Under the pieces are notes generated by a model that did not search any database, was not told the DNA's origin, and saw only the letters and a program-made list of their open reading frames with translations. This document shows, in pieces, positions 11,286 to 22,624 of a stretch of 64,000 nucleotides of DNA. Positions within the stretch are counted from its first letter, which is position 1; each line of letters starts with the position of its first letter. The stretch is from Cudoniella acicularis. Lineage: Eukaryota; Ascomycota; Leotiomycetes; Helotiales; Helotiaceae. A program made the position numbers and the translations under genes. Location of the stretch: the NCBI GenBank assembly GCA_013054445.1, contig JAAMPI010000016.1:1-64000 (forward strand), in the 5' to 3' direction.

Positions 11286-11846
11286 GTTGGCGGTTGGAGA
11301 TTCTCAAATCGAAAATTGGAAGTGAGGTATCTGCGCAGGCTGCAAGTTAGCCTTCATGGGCTCTGAGCATGGAGAGTGCCCTCATGATTGACAAAAGGGT
11401 TCTTCAGCTCGTCGTAAAGAGGAGAGCAGTGTCGACATCTTTCAATGGCGGCGGTTGCGTCACATTTTTCAATTTGCGCGAAAAGTTCGCAGGTCGATTC
11501 AAATGGTCCCGTCGCGCGCGCACATTGAGTAGATGTCGATTTCTCCCTCTGCCTATCATGAAGGGATTTCCGGAGGCGTTGAAGGGCAATACATACCTCG
11601 GCGTGTGATTTTCGTGGTCGATGAAGGGATTGCAGAGGGAGGGGGGTTGGAGTTTTGATCGCGAATTTTTGGGAATATTTCGTGTGCCGCTCGGGCCACC
11701 ACTAGACCTTGCAGCTCGCTTAAGGGCGAGGCAAGACCGCACTGAAATCGAAACTCCAGAAAATACAACCAAGCGAATTTCCTCTTTTCACGATCTCAAC
11801 ACCAAATTGTTCTTCGAGGACCGGAAGATATCAAATAGAAGTCAAG
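11286..11846. promoter_or_regulatory. Bidirectional promoter of RPS22 and RPS12
   Basis: The 561 bp between the two divergent ribosomal protein starts holds only overlapping open frames with no family features. Its position between two co-expressed ribosomal genes marks it as a shared regulatory region; the individual factor sites are not resolved. Confidence 0.5.
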
Positions 11847-12525
11847 ATGGTGAGTTGAATTGTATTTCAGTTTGCGAGGCATTCTGATCAAGGATTGCAC
11901 GTTTCTTGGTCGCGTGGCCGCACACTGGCGCAAACGACCCTGAATCTTTCTATCCTTGACCAGAGCTTCTCTCCAGGCCCTCTCTTGACGAAGCAACATC
12001 CCCATTAACATCTTCCAGTCTGACGCAGAAGACAACGCATCAAACGCCCCCGATGTCGCGGAAGCTGACGAAGTTGAAGTCTCTGGAGATGCCGCATCCA
12101 AGGGTCAAATGTCCGTTCTCGATGCTCTGAAGGGTGTTCTTAAGCTTGCTCTCATGCACGATGGTCTCGCACGCGGTCTGCGCGAAGCTTCCAAGGCTCT
12201 GGACAGACGTCAAGCACACATGTGCGTCCTAAACGAGGCTTGCGAGGAGGAGGCATACAAGAAGTTGGTCGTTGCGCTGTGCTCCGAGCACAAGATCCCA
12301 TTGATCAAGGTTCCTGATGGAAAGCAATTGGGCGAGTGGGCTGGTTTGTGTAAGTGCTGCTTGTTCCACATCTTTGGGTATGGCTAATGATGCAATACAG
12401 GTGTTCTGGACCGTGAGGGAAATGCACGCAAGGTTGTCAACTGCTCTTGTGTTGTCGTCAAGGACTGGGGTGAGGAGTCTCAAGAGCGATCGATCCTTCT
12501 CAACTATTTCCAAACTGAGCAGTAA
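11847..12525 (+). CDS. RPS12: 40S ribosomal protein eS12 (RPS12)
   Basis: Small-subunit protein eS12 (L7Ae-like fold). The first coding exon is only the ATG at 11847-11849, followed by an intron at 11850-12018 (GTGAGT...CCAG). Exon 2 is 12019-12349 and exon 3 is 12401-12525. Spliced, it gives 152 residues: an acidic N-terminus ([18 protein letters not shown]), then [38 protein letters not shown] and the C-terminal [13 protein letters not shown] typical of the family. All phases agree. The ATG-only exon is inferred from the splice signals and from the expected MSDAE start. Confidence 0.93.
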
Positions 12526-12745
12526 ATTCAAAAAAATAAGGATGGATCTATGGAGTTTGCTTGCGGCGGATAGACGTTTGGTCATTGCTGAGCTTTCCTT
12601 CTGATGTATTCTACACATGATGCATTACAGGCGGGCAATGAAATTGGCATATGGGCATATTCGATTTTAGAACGGAGAATTTCTGCGACTTCTGTCAATT
12701 GTGAATGCGCCAAACTCCTAAATTCCCCATGCAACGCTCATCGAA

Positions 12746-13274
12746 TTATTTTCTTCCATCCACCATAATAATGTGATATCCAAAGCCAGTTTTTGCCTCC
12801 GCATATTTAGGACTCGCCGTCGTAGAAGCCTCCAATTCAAAAGCAACAGCCTCAAACGTGGGATCCAAATCACCTCTCTTCTTCCAGCCCAGCGCGCCAC
12901 CTACGGATACAAAATCAGCAATCAAATACCTGACCACTCAGCACCAGAGCGCATATGTAACCTACCAGCCCTCGCCTTATCCTCGGAAAACTCCCTCGCA
13001 ACATCATCAAACTTCGCGCCTGCCTTCAGCTTCTCCAACGCCTCTTCCTTCTTGCCATGCTTTTCACACTGACCGCTGTCAGATACTCATCTACTATTTA
13101 CTTACTCCAGCAATCCTCAAGCGGGAAACGGACCAGAATATGTCGCACGTTGATCTGTTGTGCGCCCTTCACTTTGCTGCTGCTACCCTTGTCCTCGGTG
13201 TCTGCTGCCCCTTTTGCTTTGCCTTTTCCCTTGTCTTTTGCGCCGGCGGCTGCTTTTCCGCCTTTGGGTGCCAT
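12746..13274 (-). CDS. Par14-type parvulin peptidyl-prolyl isomerase (PIN4)
   Basis: Small rotamase of the human Par14/PIN4 class, associated with ribosome biogenesis and chromatin in other eukaryotes. 132 residues: a Lys/Gly/Ala-rich basic N-terminal tail (1-40), then the rotamase domain with [42 protein letters not shown] and the closing [14 protein letters not shown]. Exons are 13274-13134, 13068-12966 and 12900-12746. The first intron uses an unusual GTCCGT donor; a stronger GTAAGT further downstream would lead into a stop. The family alignment (HIL followed by CEKH) supports the weak donor. No WW domain is present, which separates it from Pin1/Ess1. Confidence 0.88.
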
Positions 13275-14089
13275 GCTCCTTTTTGAAATGCGATATCTCG
13301 GGAAGGGAGGAGATGTTGGTGTTGCTGCGCGGAGGTTGGTGATGGAGGGGCAGCCCCACCAAAAAGTTCGAGGTGGGATTCCTGCCGAGAAAGTTTGTCT
13401 CACGTCAATCTTGTGAGCTTCACAAGTGTTTTCCAATCAAGCAGGTATAGCTGTTAATGTTTGATTTGTACAGCCTTTTTATGAATATGGAGCTATTTTG
13501 TGATAATTCAATCCTCGCTCAGCTTCGTATTGTATATTTAAGGTAGATATCAGCGCGAAATGTTTCCGTTTTCCTCATCACCACTTGCGAACATTTCTTG
13601 AACCCAAAGAGTTCAAATTTACCATCCCCAATTCCCCCAAAAACATATCTAACTTCTATCTCATCAAGTTAAAGAACTTATCATAAGCTTCACGATGTCA
13701 CCATCATTAGATGTAGAGGTCAAAGATTGCCAAGTAGGACTTCAACCCCAGACAATGCCGAAACCATCGGGTGCAATATCTATGACGAGAGAAGCATCGA
13801 ATTCAACCCAATCTCACTACTTCTCCGAGTTCAGAAAGAGAACTTGATTCTCACTCATTTGTGGGGCCTATATCATTCTAGATACCTTCTAGAACAATGC
13901 CCATCTGAACGAGCATATGATGACGAAATAAAGCACAAGCAAGCACTATTTTCGAACGTCGACTTCGGTACTAGAATTAAGAGATAAACACATATAAATA
14001 AGTCACAAAAGATTTCAAAGCAACCTTATATTCTCTACTCCGTGCGCTGCTGACAACAGGAAATCTACAGCAGTAGATCTATCTCTATC
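13275..14089. other. Intergenic with overlapping short frames
   Basis: Contains a 50-residue ATG frame at 13695-13847 and an overlapping frame to 13987 (ending SNVDFGTRIKR). Neither has family features. A small plus-strand gene is possible but unsupported. Confidence 0.3.
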
Positions 14090-14671
14090 TCAAACACCAA
14101 CATCCGAAATTATCCTCTTAAAAACATCCCTCTTCCGCTTCTTCTGTGCGGAAGTACAACCAGCACCAGCAACAAAACCCTCACGAGCTTCCCTCTCATT
14201 CTCCGCCTTCTGCCTGGCGCGCCACTGGTTGATTAAACTCAGATACTATTCCATGAAAACGTCAATGTTAGCGTCTACTCTTCGCTTTTCAAGCATGATA
14301 TAATCACAAGAGAGAAGTAAGCAACTCACATCAGGGTCCAAAGCACTCAACCCCATTCCATCCGGTTGGGCGGCATCATAAGCCCCAACCCACTCCTCCT
14401 TCTCCGCCTTCTCTCTAGCTCTCGCGAGCATCAGTGTGGCCTCAGCCGGCGTAGCCGGAACACCGCTCGCTTCACCCTCATCCTTGACTGGAGTAGGCGC
14501 TTCTAGGACGCCTTTGCCCTTGATGTCCGCAGCGGGGACGAGAGAGCGAGAAGCCATGAACTTCTCAGCTACTGAGGAGGTGGTGGTAGCGGTGGTGGCC
14601 GCGGTGGAGGGGCCCGAGAGGGCCCTGCTGCTGGTGCTGGTGCTGCCGGTGCTGCTGGCGATGGATGCCAT
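14090..14671 (-). CDS. Small unknown protein with C-terminal basic motif
   Basis: Two exons, 14671-14330 and 14245-14090, with an intron of 84 nt (GTGAGT...TAG) that keeps phase; 165 residues. The N-terminus is Ser/Thr/Ala-rich and probably disordered. Residues 80-115 hold an Ala/Glu helix (EATLMLARAREKAEKEEW) ending in GLSALDPDYLSLINQWRARQ, and the C-terminus has QKKRKRDVF, a plausible nuclear localisation signal. The exon junction falls inside LDPDYLSL, which reads smoothly and supports the splice. I do not recognise the family; nuclear location is an inference from the KKRKR motif. Confidence 0.6.
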
Positions 14672-14879
14672 TTTTATTGTTATTTTTTTAAAAAAAATAA
14701 ATAGAAAAATGAATTTTGGGTTGGAGATTGATTGTGTGGTGGATGGGTGGTGTTTGGTGGTCGGTGGACAAAAAAGAAGAGAGAGAAGTTTGCTTTGCGT
14801 TTGCTCATGGAGAAAGAAAAAAGAGATGGAGGGGAAAGGGAGGCTGTCTATTATTTACGATAGGAGGGGAGGAACACAC

Positions 14880-15535
14880 TTGATGCTAAATTGCTAGTAT
14901 CGTGAGTTTCCACGGTACTGTGGGACTTTCTAAGCACACTGGTGCTATCTAGTCCTGGCAGCTTTTGATGCTAAATTGTTAGTATCATGAGAACTCATGG
15001 TACTGCGGGACTTTCTGAGTACACCGGTGACATTAACCTGGGCTTTCTAATTAAGCAAAAAGAATCACTTGGACTTTTTAAGGATACCGGTTCTATTAGT
15101 CCTGAACTTTTATGGCATTAATTTATCATAACTGTGAGATTATCTGGTACTGTGAGACACTTTTAAGTATACTAGTGCAGTTAGCCCTGAGTTTTTGGAT
15201 GGGGGAAAAGCGGTCATTTCTTCTAATCATGAGAACCCATGGTACTGTGAGACTTTCAGACTTTCTAAGCACATTATTGACACTGGCCTTGATACCACTT
15301 GATCTTAATCTTAAGATACTTTGGTACTATGAGACTTTTTCAGTATACTAGTGCCATAATACTATTAGCCCCGAGCTTTCATAACATCACTTGATCCTAT
15401 TCGTGACTTCCCTGGGCACTGTAAGACTTCTAAACACACCGACATTACTAGTTCTGGGTGTTCATGGCATCACTTGATCATAACCGTGAGAATCTATGGT
15501 ACTGTGAGACTTTCTAGTCGACTTCTAACGTCATC
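14880..15535. repeat. Diverged tandem repeat of about 85 bp, about 8 copies
   Basis: A core resembling GGTACTGTGAGACTTTCTAA recurs near 14914, 14999, 15067 (weak), 15146, 15240, 15322, 15415 and 15498. Around it lie variants of ATCATGAGAACCCATGG before, and TACACTAGTG...TTAGCCCTGAG with ATGGCATCACTTGATC after. Spacing is 68-94 bp. The copies are considerably diverged, with many C/T and G/A differences. It is non-coding and lies between the small gene at 14.1-14.7 kb and PUS7. Confidence 0.8.
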
Positions 15536-16016
15536 TTAGGGGGGTTAGTGCCGGGAAGAGGAAAGTGACAGATGGGTTTGTTCTTTTCAGGGTTTAGTGT
15601 GCGGTAGGCACCACCGATTGCTGCATTCTAGCGGCATTCTAGAATCTACACAGTGCGGCTAGTCATGGAGAACACGGTTGTGCTGTGTACGCGTGTGTCA
15701 TTTGCGAACTACCTGGCTATATGACTGAACTGATCAATCTACCTGCAACTCATCCCCTCTCGTAGACAACCAGAGCATTCAAATCAATAGCAGAATCTAA
15801 AATTTACAGTAAATTTTTATGATCTATCAATCAATCCACCAATCTATGTAATATGCAGAGACACTAAAACGCCATCCATTGCAATCATATCTCATGGCTC
15901 ATGCAACCAAATCAATCCACGCCAAAAAAATCCAATGTGATATACAAATATCATTTCGTTAAAGCACTCTAGAGAGACGCGATAGAGTTCATGACCATCA
16001 CAAGGATAGTGTAAAC
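15536..16016. other. Downstream flank of PUS7
   Basis: AT-rich sequence with no supported gene; it probably includes the 3' end of the PUS7 transcript. Confidence 0.5.
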
Positions 16017-19000
16017 TCATCGGACACTGCTGAAGTCGGGCTTATAAGTCTTGACACCGCCTGCCTTCATCAGCTCGCGAAGAGCCATTGTAGCGTATTG
16101 ACTAGAACCAAGAGAAAACTTGACAATGACGGCGATCTTGGGGGTCTTGATCTTAGATATTTCGTCAATGTCTCTCTTGAGAAGGTTTCCTTGCTCGACA
16201 AGTGTGCTAAGTTCGGGAGCGAGAACAAAATCGGAAGATGGTCCTCGTGCAACGGGAGAAGCAGGGAGTTGGGGGTTGAGGGCTGTGAATTCTGGGTCTA
16301 GTTCGCTCAAGTCAGATGTTGCGGATCGGGAGAGGGGTTTAGGAGAGGCTTGAGCAGAGGCTTGAGGTGCAAGTTCAGGTATTAAGAGAACACCACCCTC
16401 GGACGAATCAGATGAGGATGAGAATGAGTTCGACACGCTGTGGCCACGGGGGTGGAGCTTGTTCATCGGGTTCGATTGGTTAGGGGACAACCTATCAATG
16501 AGCGGAGTAGCAGGTGGTGGTTCCATCGGGTAGATAATGTTAGATGGCTTCTCGACAGCGGCTTCCTTCTTGATATCATGTGCCGGTTCTTTGCTTTCCC
16601 CCTCTACGTTATGCGTGACAATTGATTTATTGCCAGTTCGACGACCATCCTCGGCAGAGGTTTCAATGAATTTATCCTTGATTGGTGGCTGTTGAATATC
16701 ATCAGGATTGATGGGTCCTTCAGTCTTCTTCTTGTCATATGCCGCAGCAGCAGCCTTGTCTTGAGCTGCAATTTGGCCTGGAGCTGCCAACCACGCAGTG
16801 TGCGCTGCAGAACCCACGTATTTATCCTTCATCACCTGGGTCTCCGCCGACCTAGCAAAGGCTCGTCCTTGGCGATGGTTGTTAGGCTGCTGCCATCTTC
16901 CGTTTCGGAATCCGTTGGGTGGATTGGAGCTGTCATTGGATTGTTGGCCTCGTTCGTTCTTAAGTCCGCTGGGCGGAAAAGAGTTATTGTTCTGAGACTG
17001 TTTAGGTCTGGCCATCTCCAGTCTCTCGAGATCAGTTTCCACCAGCTGTTTAGTGTCCTCAACATAGGACTTAAGCTCGAAGGTCGCATCCTGGCCTATT
17101 TGAGCCATCATTTTCCGATAGCCGCCACTTAAGCTAAAGTCCTTTTGAGGACGACGCATATTTGCTGGATCGAGACCGCCACCTGCGTCACTGCCCATGA
17201 ACTCTTTGTAAAAGTCGCCGATGTCGTTCTGGGGATAGTCGACGTCAAAGCCTGGGAGGGGAAGCACGATATCATAGATCGAGTATTCACCGCTCCGTGC
17301 CTCCTTGGCAGTGAGGGCTCTAGCCCGCTGGAAGACATCATCTTGCGTGAGGGCGGTATCACCGACTGAAGGATGGACGACGATCTCTCCATTCTCGTCG
17401 TACTCGTCCTTGATTTTTGCCGCACTGGCTGCTGGCGTCTCTAGTAGTACCAAATCGCCCTGAACGATGTTGAACCCATGCCTCTTCCAACGTTCGGTGA
17501 CCACCTTATTCCAAACGAGGGATTGGTATGCATGTACATACATGGTTCTCAGGTTTCTTGGGATTTGTAGAAGGCCACCAAGGAAATCGGGCTTCCGGAG
17601 GAGAGGTGCTTTGTCCAAGGCAAATTTTCGGACCAGCGCGTTTTCCGCACTGAACCTTCTTGGTAGCATTTCGACCACAGTGGTCATCTTTCCAGTGGTC
17701 TTCCATGCCCATATGGCATGAGCACGATCGATATCGTCCCTGTTGATTTGGTCTTCCGATGATAGGTATGCTTCCGGGTTGAGAGCAGCTTCCAAAGAAT
17801 CTTGGGTATAGGACAATATGTCCCATACAGCGCCCTCGAAGTCTCCCTGCAAGATTTTCTTGCCTATTTCGTCAGTTCCTACGCCAAACGTGCCGAACCG
17901 CTGCAATCCAAAGTAATTCAAAAAGCCGTTGGCTTGGAGTTGCTCAATAGAATTTCCAACAATTCTGTTACCTAGCTCCAGCCGCTGTCCCTCATTCAAG
18001 CCAGCTTCGCCAGGGAAGTGGCAATCGCGGAGAGTAATTATGAACTGGTTGCCCTCTAGCTCTCCCAGTTCCAAGCTGTGCTTTTCGTGTTTAAAGTTGC
18101 CTATACGAACGTTTCGCATCATGTTGTTATTAAGTTTGGCCATGTCGGGAGCCTTTTGTCTGTAAACGCTCATGCGCTGAGTTGTGATCGCTCGACGATC
18201 CTTGGTTCCGGCAAAATTGAAGTCGCGAGGCTTTACTTTGAGCGATCGAGCCAAGGAAGAAACCACTTCCATGGTATCCTTATTCTCCTTGTAAAGTGTG
18301 AAATGCAAATATTGTCCACCAAGTTCTTCCCATCCGATCCTGCCACGATTCTGATTCTGATTCTGATTTTGAGCACGTGGATTTGGTTGTCGAGCATTGC
18401 CGTTTTGGTTTGCTACTTTTGAACTGTAACGAGCAGCAGTAATCATAATCTTGCCATTGACAGCCTCCGTCTCTAGTCGGCCGTCAAAAATCCGACGCAT
18501 ATCCCGATGGATTTCGCCACGAAGAGTTCGATCAGAGATTGGCTCCGAGAAAAGATTGCCAAAGAAAGCTGGCTTAGCGCCGGGCTTAGATATAACGTTT
18601 TTGTGAAAATTGTAGATTTCGTCCGTCAGAATAGACCCGAAATACTTGATAAGAGTTTGGCGATCTTCGACTGAGTCAACCGGAGTTTTGATTGGTTCTT
18701 CGATCTTGACAAGAGTAGTGGAGCCAGCGATCTTCGATTTGATCTCTGGCAGGGAATGAGATGTAGCCGCAACGACCTTTTGCGCAGCTTCAGCAGCAGC
18801 AGAACTAGGAAATGCAGAATCTTCAACATTCTCAGTCTTAACCACAGGAGTTGAAGGTGGTTGCTATGCAATGTCAGTATTCAATTTCTCGTGACACGGC
18901 CGTCAACACTGCAAAAGAATGGAAGTTTCGCAAAGCTTACCTTTGCGGCGGGTTTGTTCACCGGAGCATTGTCGTTCGTGAGCTGAACCACTCTGCCTTG

Positions 19001-19535
19001 AGAGTCGATCTCATTCACAATGAAGTCGGTGTATCTAGAAATACGGATTAGCTCAGGCCGGCAGCGAACTTGTAGATAATTGGACAAAACGCGCTGTCAT
19101 CCATTTAACAGAGTTTTCGCGCATCTGATGAGACACGCCAATCGTTGAGAAGAGGATTGACGGCGCTCAGCATCTCAGCTTTGCCAGGGCCCCGCCCCGC
19201 ACCCCGCACTTACTCGAATTACACCAAAGAGAAAATGAGGAGGAATGGATGACATACCTTTGCTTCAGAATGCCACCGAAACCCTCGTTGGAGCTGCTGA
19301 CGATGCCTTCGATACCAACCTGCGCCTCGCGACTTTCCGTGTTGGTTATATTAGGCTCCAAAACGGAGATCGTATCGCACATTTTGGATTTGCTATTGGA
19401 GCCCTTTTCGATCTTAATCGCAATTGACGATTGGGAAGATAAAATTTTCTGCTTCTTGAGGGGAGGTTCAGAATTGACTGCGGCATCTGAATCCAGTGGG
19501 TGCGCACCCCTGTCAAACGAAGGCGGACTAGCCAT
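16017..19535 (-). CDS. PUS7: tRNA/RNA pseudouridine synthase PUS7 (TruD family)
   Basis: TruD-family enzyme that isomerises uridine in tRNA, snRNA and mRNA. Exons: 19535-19258, 19034-18941 and 18863-16017, giving 1072 residues, longer than yeast Pus7. Exons 1 and 2 join to give QRYTDFIVNEID, the conserved N-terminal motif. The catalytic motif NFAGTKDRRAITTQR lies near residues 339-353, with Asp at about 345; NYFGLQRFG follows. Inserts are an Asn/Gln-rich low-complexity stretch before the catalytic motif, a basic Asn/Gln-rich region within the TRUD domain, and a long Ser/Pro-rich segment before the end. The C-terminal KFSLGSSQYATMALRELMK is typical of fungal orthologues. All phases agree. Confidence 0.93.
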
Positions 19536-20023
19536 TTTGGATTCCTAGGTCAAGGCGTGGATTGAGGGCTCCTTAGAGCACTTTGTCGAGCAAGATGCAG
19601 CAACAACTGGGGAGCGCAATTGACCTGGAAGATGGAGTTGAAGATGTGGTTCTCACGAGTTCAAGATGCAGTTGGGCGCTCGGACTTAAAAATTGTGATA
19701 TTCGCGTATTCTCGGTTCGAGAGCGCCTAACTAATTTCAGTCCACGGTAGTTTGCTACACCAATGGCATCATGCTTCTCTGCTTGTGAAAATAACATCCC
19801 TGAACTTCATTGTGACGTCCACGTCTATTCGAATTCCAAGCTCATAGTAGCAGCAATGCAACAACAAGCCTTTGTCCCAAATCATCTGACCAACCTTGCG
19901 AAAGCGAACCTAAAGCTCATAATACACTGCCGTGCGCATTGCTATATGCCTGGCAACTCCAACTGAACGCACGTGTTTCAAGCCAAAGTTACCAAACTCC
20001 ATTCCCACCTCCAGGGCAACTTT
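19536..20023. other. Intergenic, PUS7 promoter and SRA gene 3' flank
   Basis: Short region between two minus-strand genes with no supported gene of its own. Confidence 0.5.
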
Positions 20024-22624
20024 CTAACCAGTATAGGTTGCTCCATCGCCACGAAGAGCCTTACAACCCTTGGCTAAAAACCGGTTCAACAGCTTCCACT
20101 CGTCCATTTGGGAGGGAGTTGGGGTAAGCAGTTCGTATAGCGGCTTCTGGCCTTGCAATCTCTTGAGGGTAAGCTTGACACGATACTCCTTTGTGCTTTG
20201 ATCGATAATCTCGTGGCTGTGCGTGTTAAGAGCGTACCTACTCGTCAGTTATCATCCTTAAAGTAAAAAGATAATGTGGCAACCTACAGTCCGTCATATC
20301 GAATTCCGCCTGCTGGTGCGTATTTGCTCTTTAACTGATGACCTCTCAGGAGTCTGATTGGTCGACCATGTTGAGTTAGAAGGGAGAATAGCATATCTTC
20401 AGCCGGACCCTCAAGAGTGTATACGTATGTGTCTGGTTGCTCTCCATCTTGTTCGGTCCCCTTCAAGAGCGCAAGAGCCGTAATCACCTTTGAATTGCCT
20501 TCTGTTACTCCACGGATCGGGTTGCCAATGATTCCATCACGGAAGGCACACCAAGCGTTGAGCCACCAGCTGGAAGACATGTTAGCATGGTTCTTGGCAA
20601 TGAACCGAAGATAATATACCTTCCCGGTTCAAATCCCTGATCACCGAGCAAGCTCGCCTTTCCGGAAGCAGGATAGGGTGATTTGACGATGAACAACATC
20701 TTATCATTCTGGTGACTGTTCTTGTTTACCTGAACGTGATGAAATGCACCCTTCTCTAGCATATCACGAAGGCGAATGTCATCAATTGCAAAGTATCCCT
20801 CCTTAAATTTCTGTTGCCATTTGAGTTGAAGGCGTCGAGAAAGTGGGGTCACTTCGGTCTTGAATTGCGTAGTTGCCTCCGTATCCTCAGTCGAGTCTAT
20901 AATATCAAGATTCTTAGATTAGCAAAGCCTTCCAAGAAGCAATTGTGGATCTCCATGATTCGGCGGGCCTGTATCAAGAATTCAAAGTGAAAGTCTGTTC
21001 TTGAAGTTTGAAGTTCAAGACCGAGCAAAATAATCTGAAATAGGTATCGCTTACCCGCTGGTGCTAAGCTATCCGTCTTCAGTATATCTTCGATAAGCTT
21101 ATCAACTCCTGCATAGACGATAATCTCGAATTTCATGGCGTCTTGAACAGACTCTTCGTCCTCCAGAATGCTCCTTAACACACGTCCGATCTCATTGAGC
21201 TGTTGAATGTGCATGCATTTCTCCTGCAGTGTGGCCCGGAAAAGATCCATAGCCTCTTTGATCTTCTTTGGGTCGATCTCGTCTGTTTCATTATTTGGCG
21301 ATACCTCCAAGTTGCTTGTCAGTAGTTGGGGAACGTCCACTACAGAAGCAGATCGGGTCATAATTGCGGGTGAGGCGGCGTAGCCAACGGACACTGCGGT
21401 TGTTAGTTGGCAGCACATTTCGCAGATATTCTATAGACTTACGCATTCTTATGGGGCCGGAGAGTGTGTTGTTCAAGCTTTCAGCGCCATCGAGACCTTG
21501 GTTACCTCGAGAATCACTAGAGTTGTGTCAGTTGATGGATTCTCAAGGGCCATAACCACGCACCTGGAAATGCCTTCTTCAACCGCAGTGTCAATGACAA
21601 TAAAGGAGCCGCCAAAGCCAGTGCGCGTGCCCTGTCCCATGTTTGCAATTGGTAGAACAGCTTCGCCCAGATCGAGTGATGAGATACTCGTATCCGAGAT
21701 GCCGCCCACCGGCAGAGAGCCGTGAGGGGCCAGATTGGACATTGAGTGAAGTGGTGCAACTGGTGCGCTCGAGGACTTTGGGGACTTTGGCTGCGAGGAC
21801 TGCAATTTGAAGTCTGTAGAGCCGTCTATATTTGCGATTGAAGATTTTGTGTTGGTGACGAACTTGGGAGGAGATGGTCGATCAAGATCTGTTTTCTTAG
21901 CGGAATTCATCACGTTTGAGAGAGCCGTGTACTCAAGATCACCTACGACGGATCGATAGGTCAAGTCGCGGCGTGTAGGAGTTGTCACATTACTGCACCA
22001 CGATTCCGATCTTGAAAGCGCGGGTGTTGGTGTTGAAGAGTCCTCCAAAGTGTGGTGTGTAGGGGTTTTGTCAAGATCCTCCACTTCCTCTCGCTTAAGC
22101 GTGCAATTGACTGATGATTGAGGATTGTCGTTTGCGCAGCAGCTTTCAAAGCTCGAGCGGGGTGTGAAGAAACCAGAATCTTGATCAGAAAACACTGTTT
22201 CCGAAGATGGCGTATTCCCCTCACTATGGATATTATCCTCTCTCAACATAAATGCCTGAATGGTTCTGACAAGTTTATCACGAGTTCCAGTTGGCGGCTT
22301 CTCGAAAAGAGGTTTGCTGTCCTGACTCATAGCTGCTCTCCAGTTATAATCCACCTTCTCAGGAGGGATGGGAAGCAATTTCTCGGGTTTCCAATCCATG
22401 CTCCGTGGAAATTCTGGGCGGGAATGAGATGTGGCCTTCCCTTGCGTATCCAACGCAGAGCATTGCCTGTCTCGACTTTCAGGCGATTCGTTCCCCTCTG
22501 CAAGAGCCAACCCAAGGCTGGAAAGACGGAACGGCCGGCCAATATCTGGAGATGGGAGTCTTGGAGCCGCTGTTGCAATCTTGGGTTCAGCAATGCCAGC
22601 TTGCTGTCGAAATTTGGGAGCCAT
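20024..22624 (-). CDS. SRA-YDG domain protein (UHRF1-like methyl-DNA reader)
   Basis: Six exons, all in phase: 22624-21564, 21516-21443, 21393-21055, 20896-20620, 20569-20288 and 20237-20024; 748 residues. Residues 1-350 are Ser/Pro-rich and probably disordered. About 400-490 is helical and charged. About 545-690 resembles the SRA-YDG fold: FEPGSWWLN, CAFRDGIIGNPIRGV, ALALLKG, DTYVYTLEG, a shortened loop, then GRPIRLLRGHQLKSKYAP and GIRYDGLYAL (the YDG motif). SRA domains bind 5-methylcytosine in hemimethylated DNA (UHRF1, plant SUVH). No RING, PHD, SET or nuclease domain is seen in this protein. The middle of the domain (normally SGGYEDD...YTGSGG) is diverged, so methyl binding must be tested. 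The assignment rests on my reading of the motifs. Confidence 0.72.

Noticed and set aside
20610..20640. tRNA B-box-like GGTTCAAATCC
   Set aside because: It lies inside a coding exon (Phe-Glu-Pro-Gly codons on the other strand) and no matching A box or acceptor stem is present.
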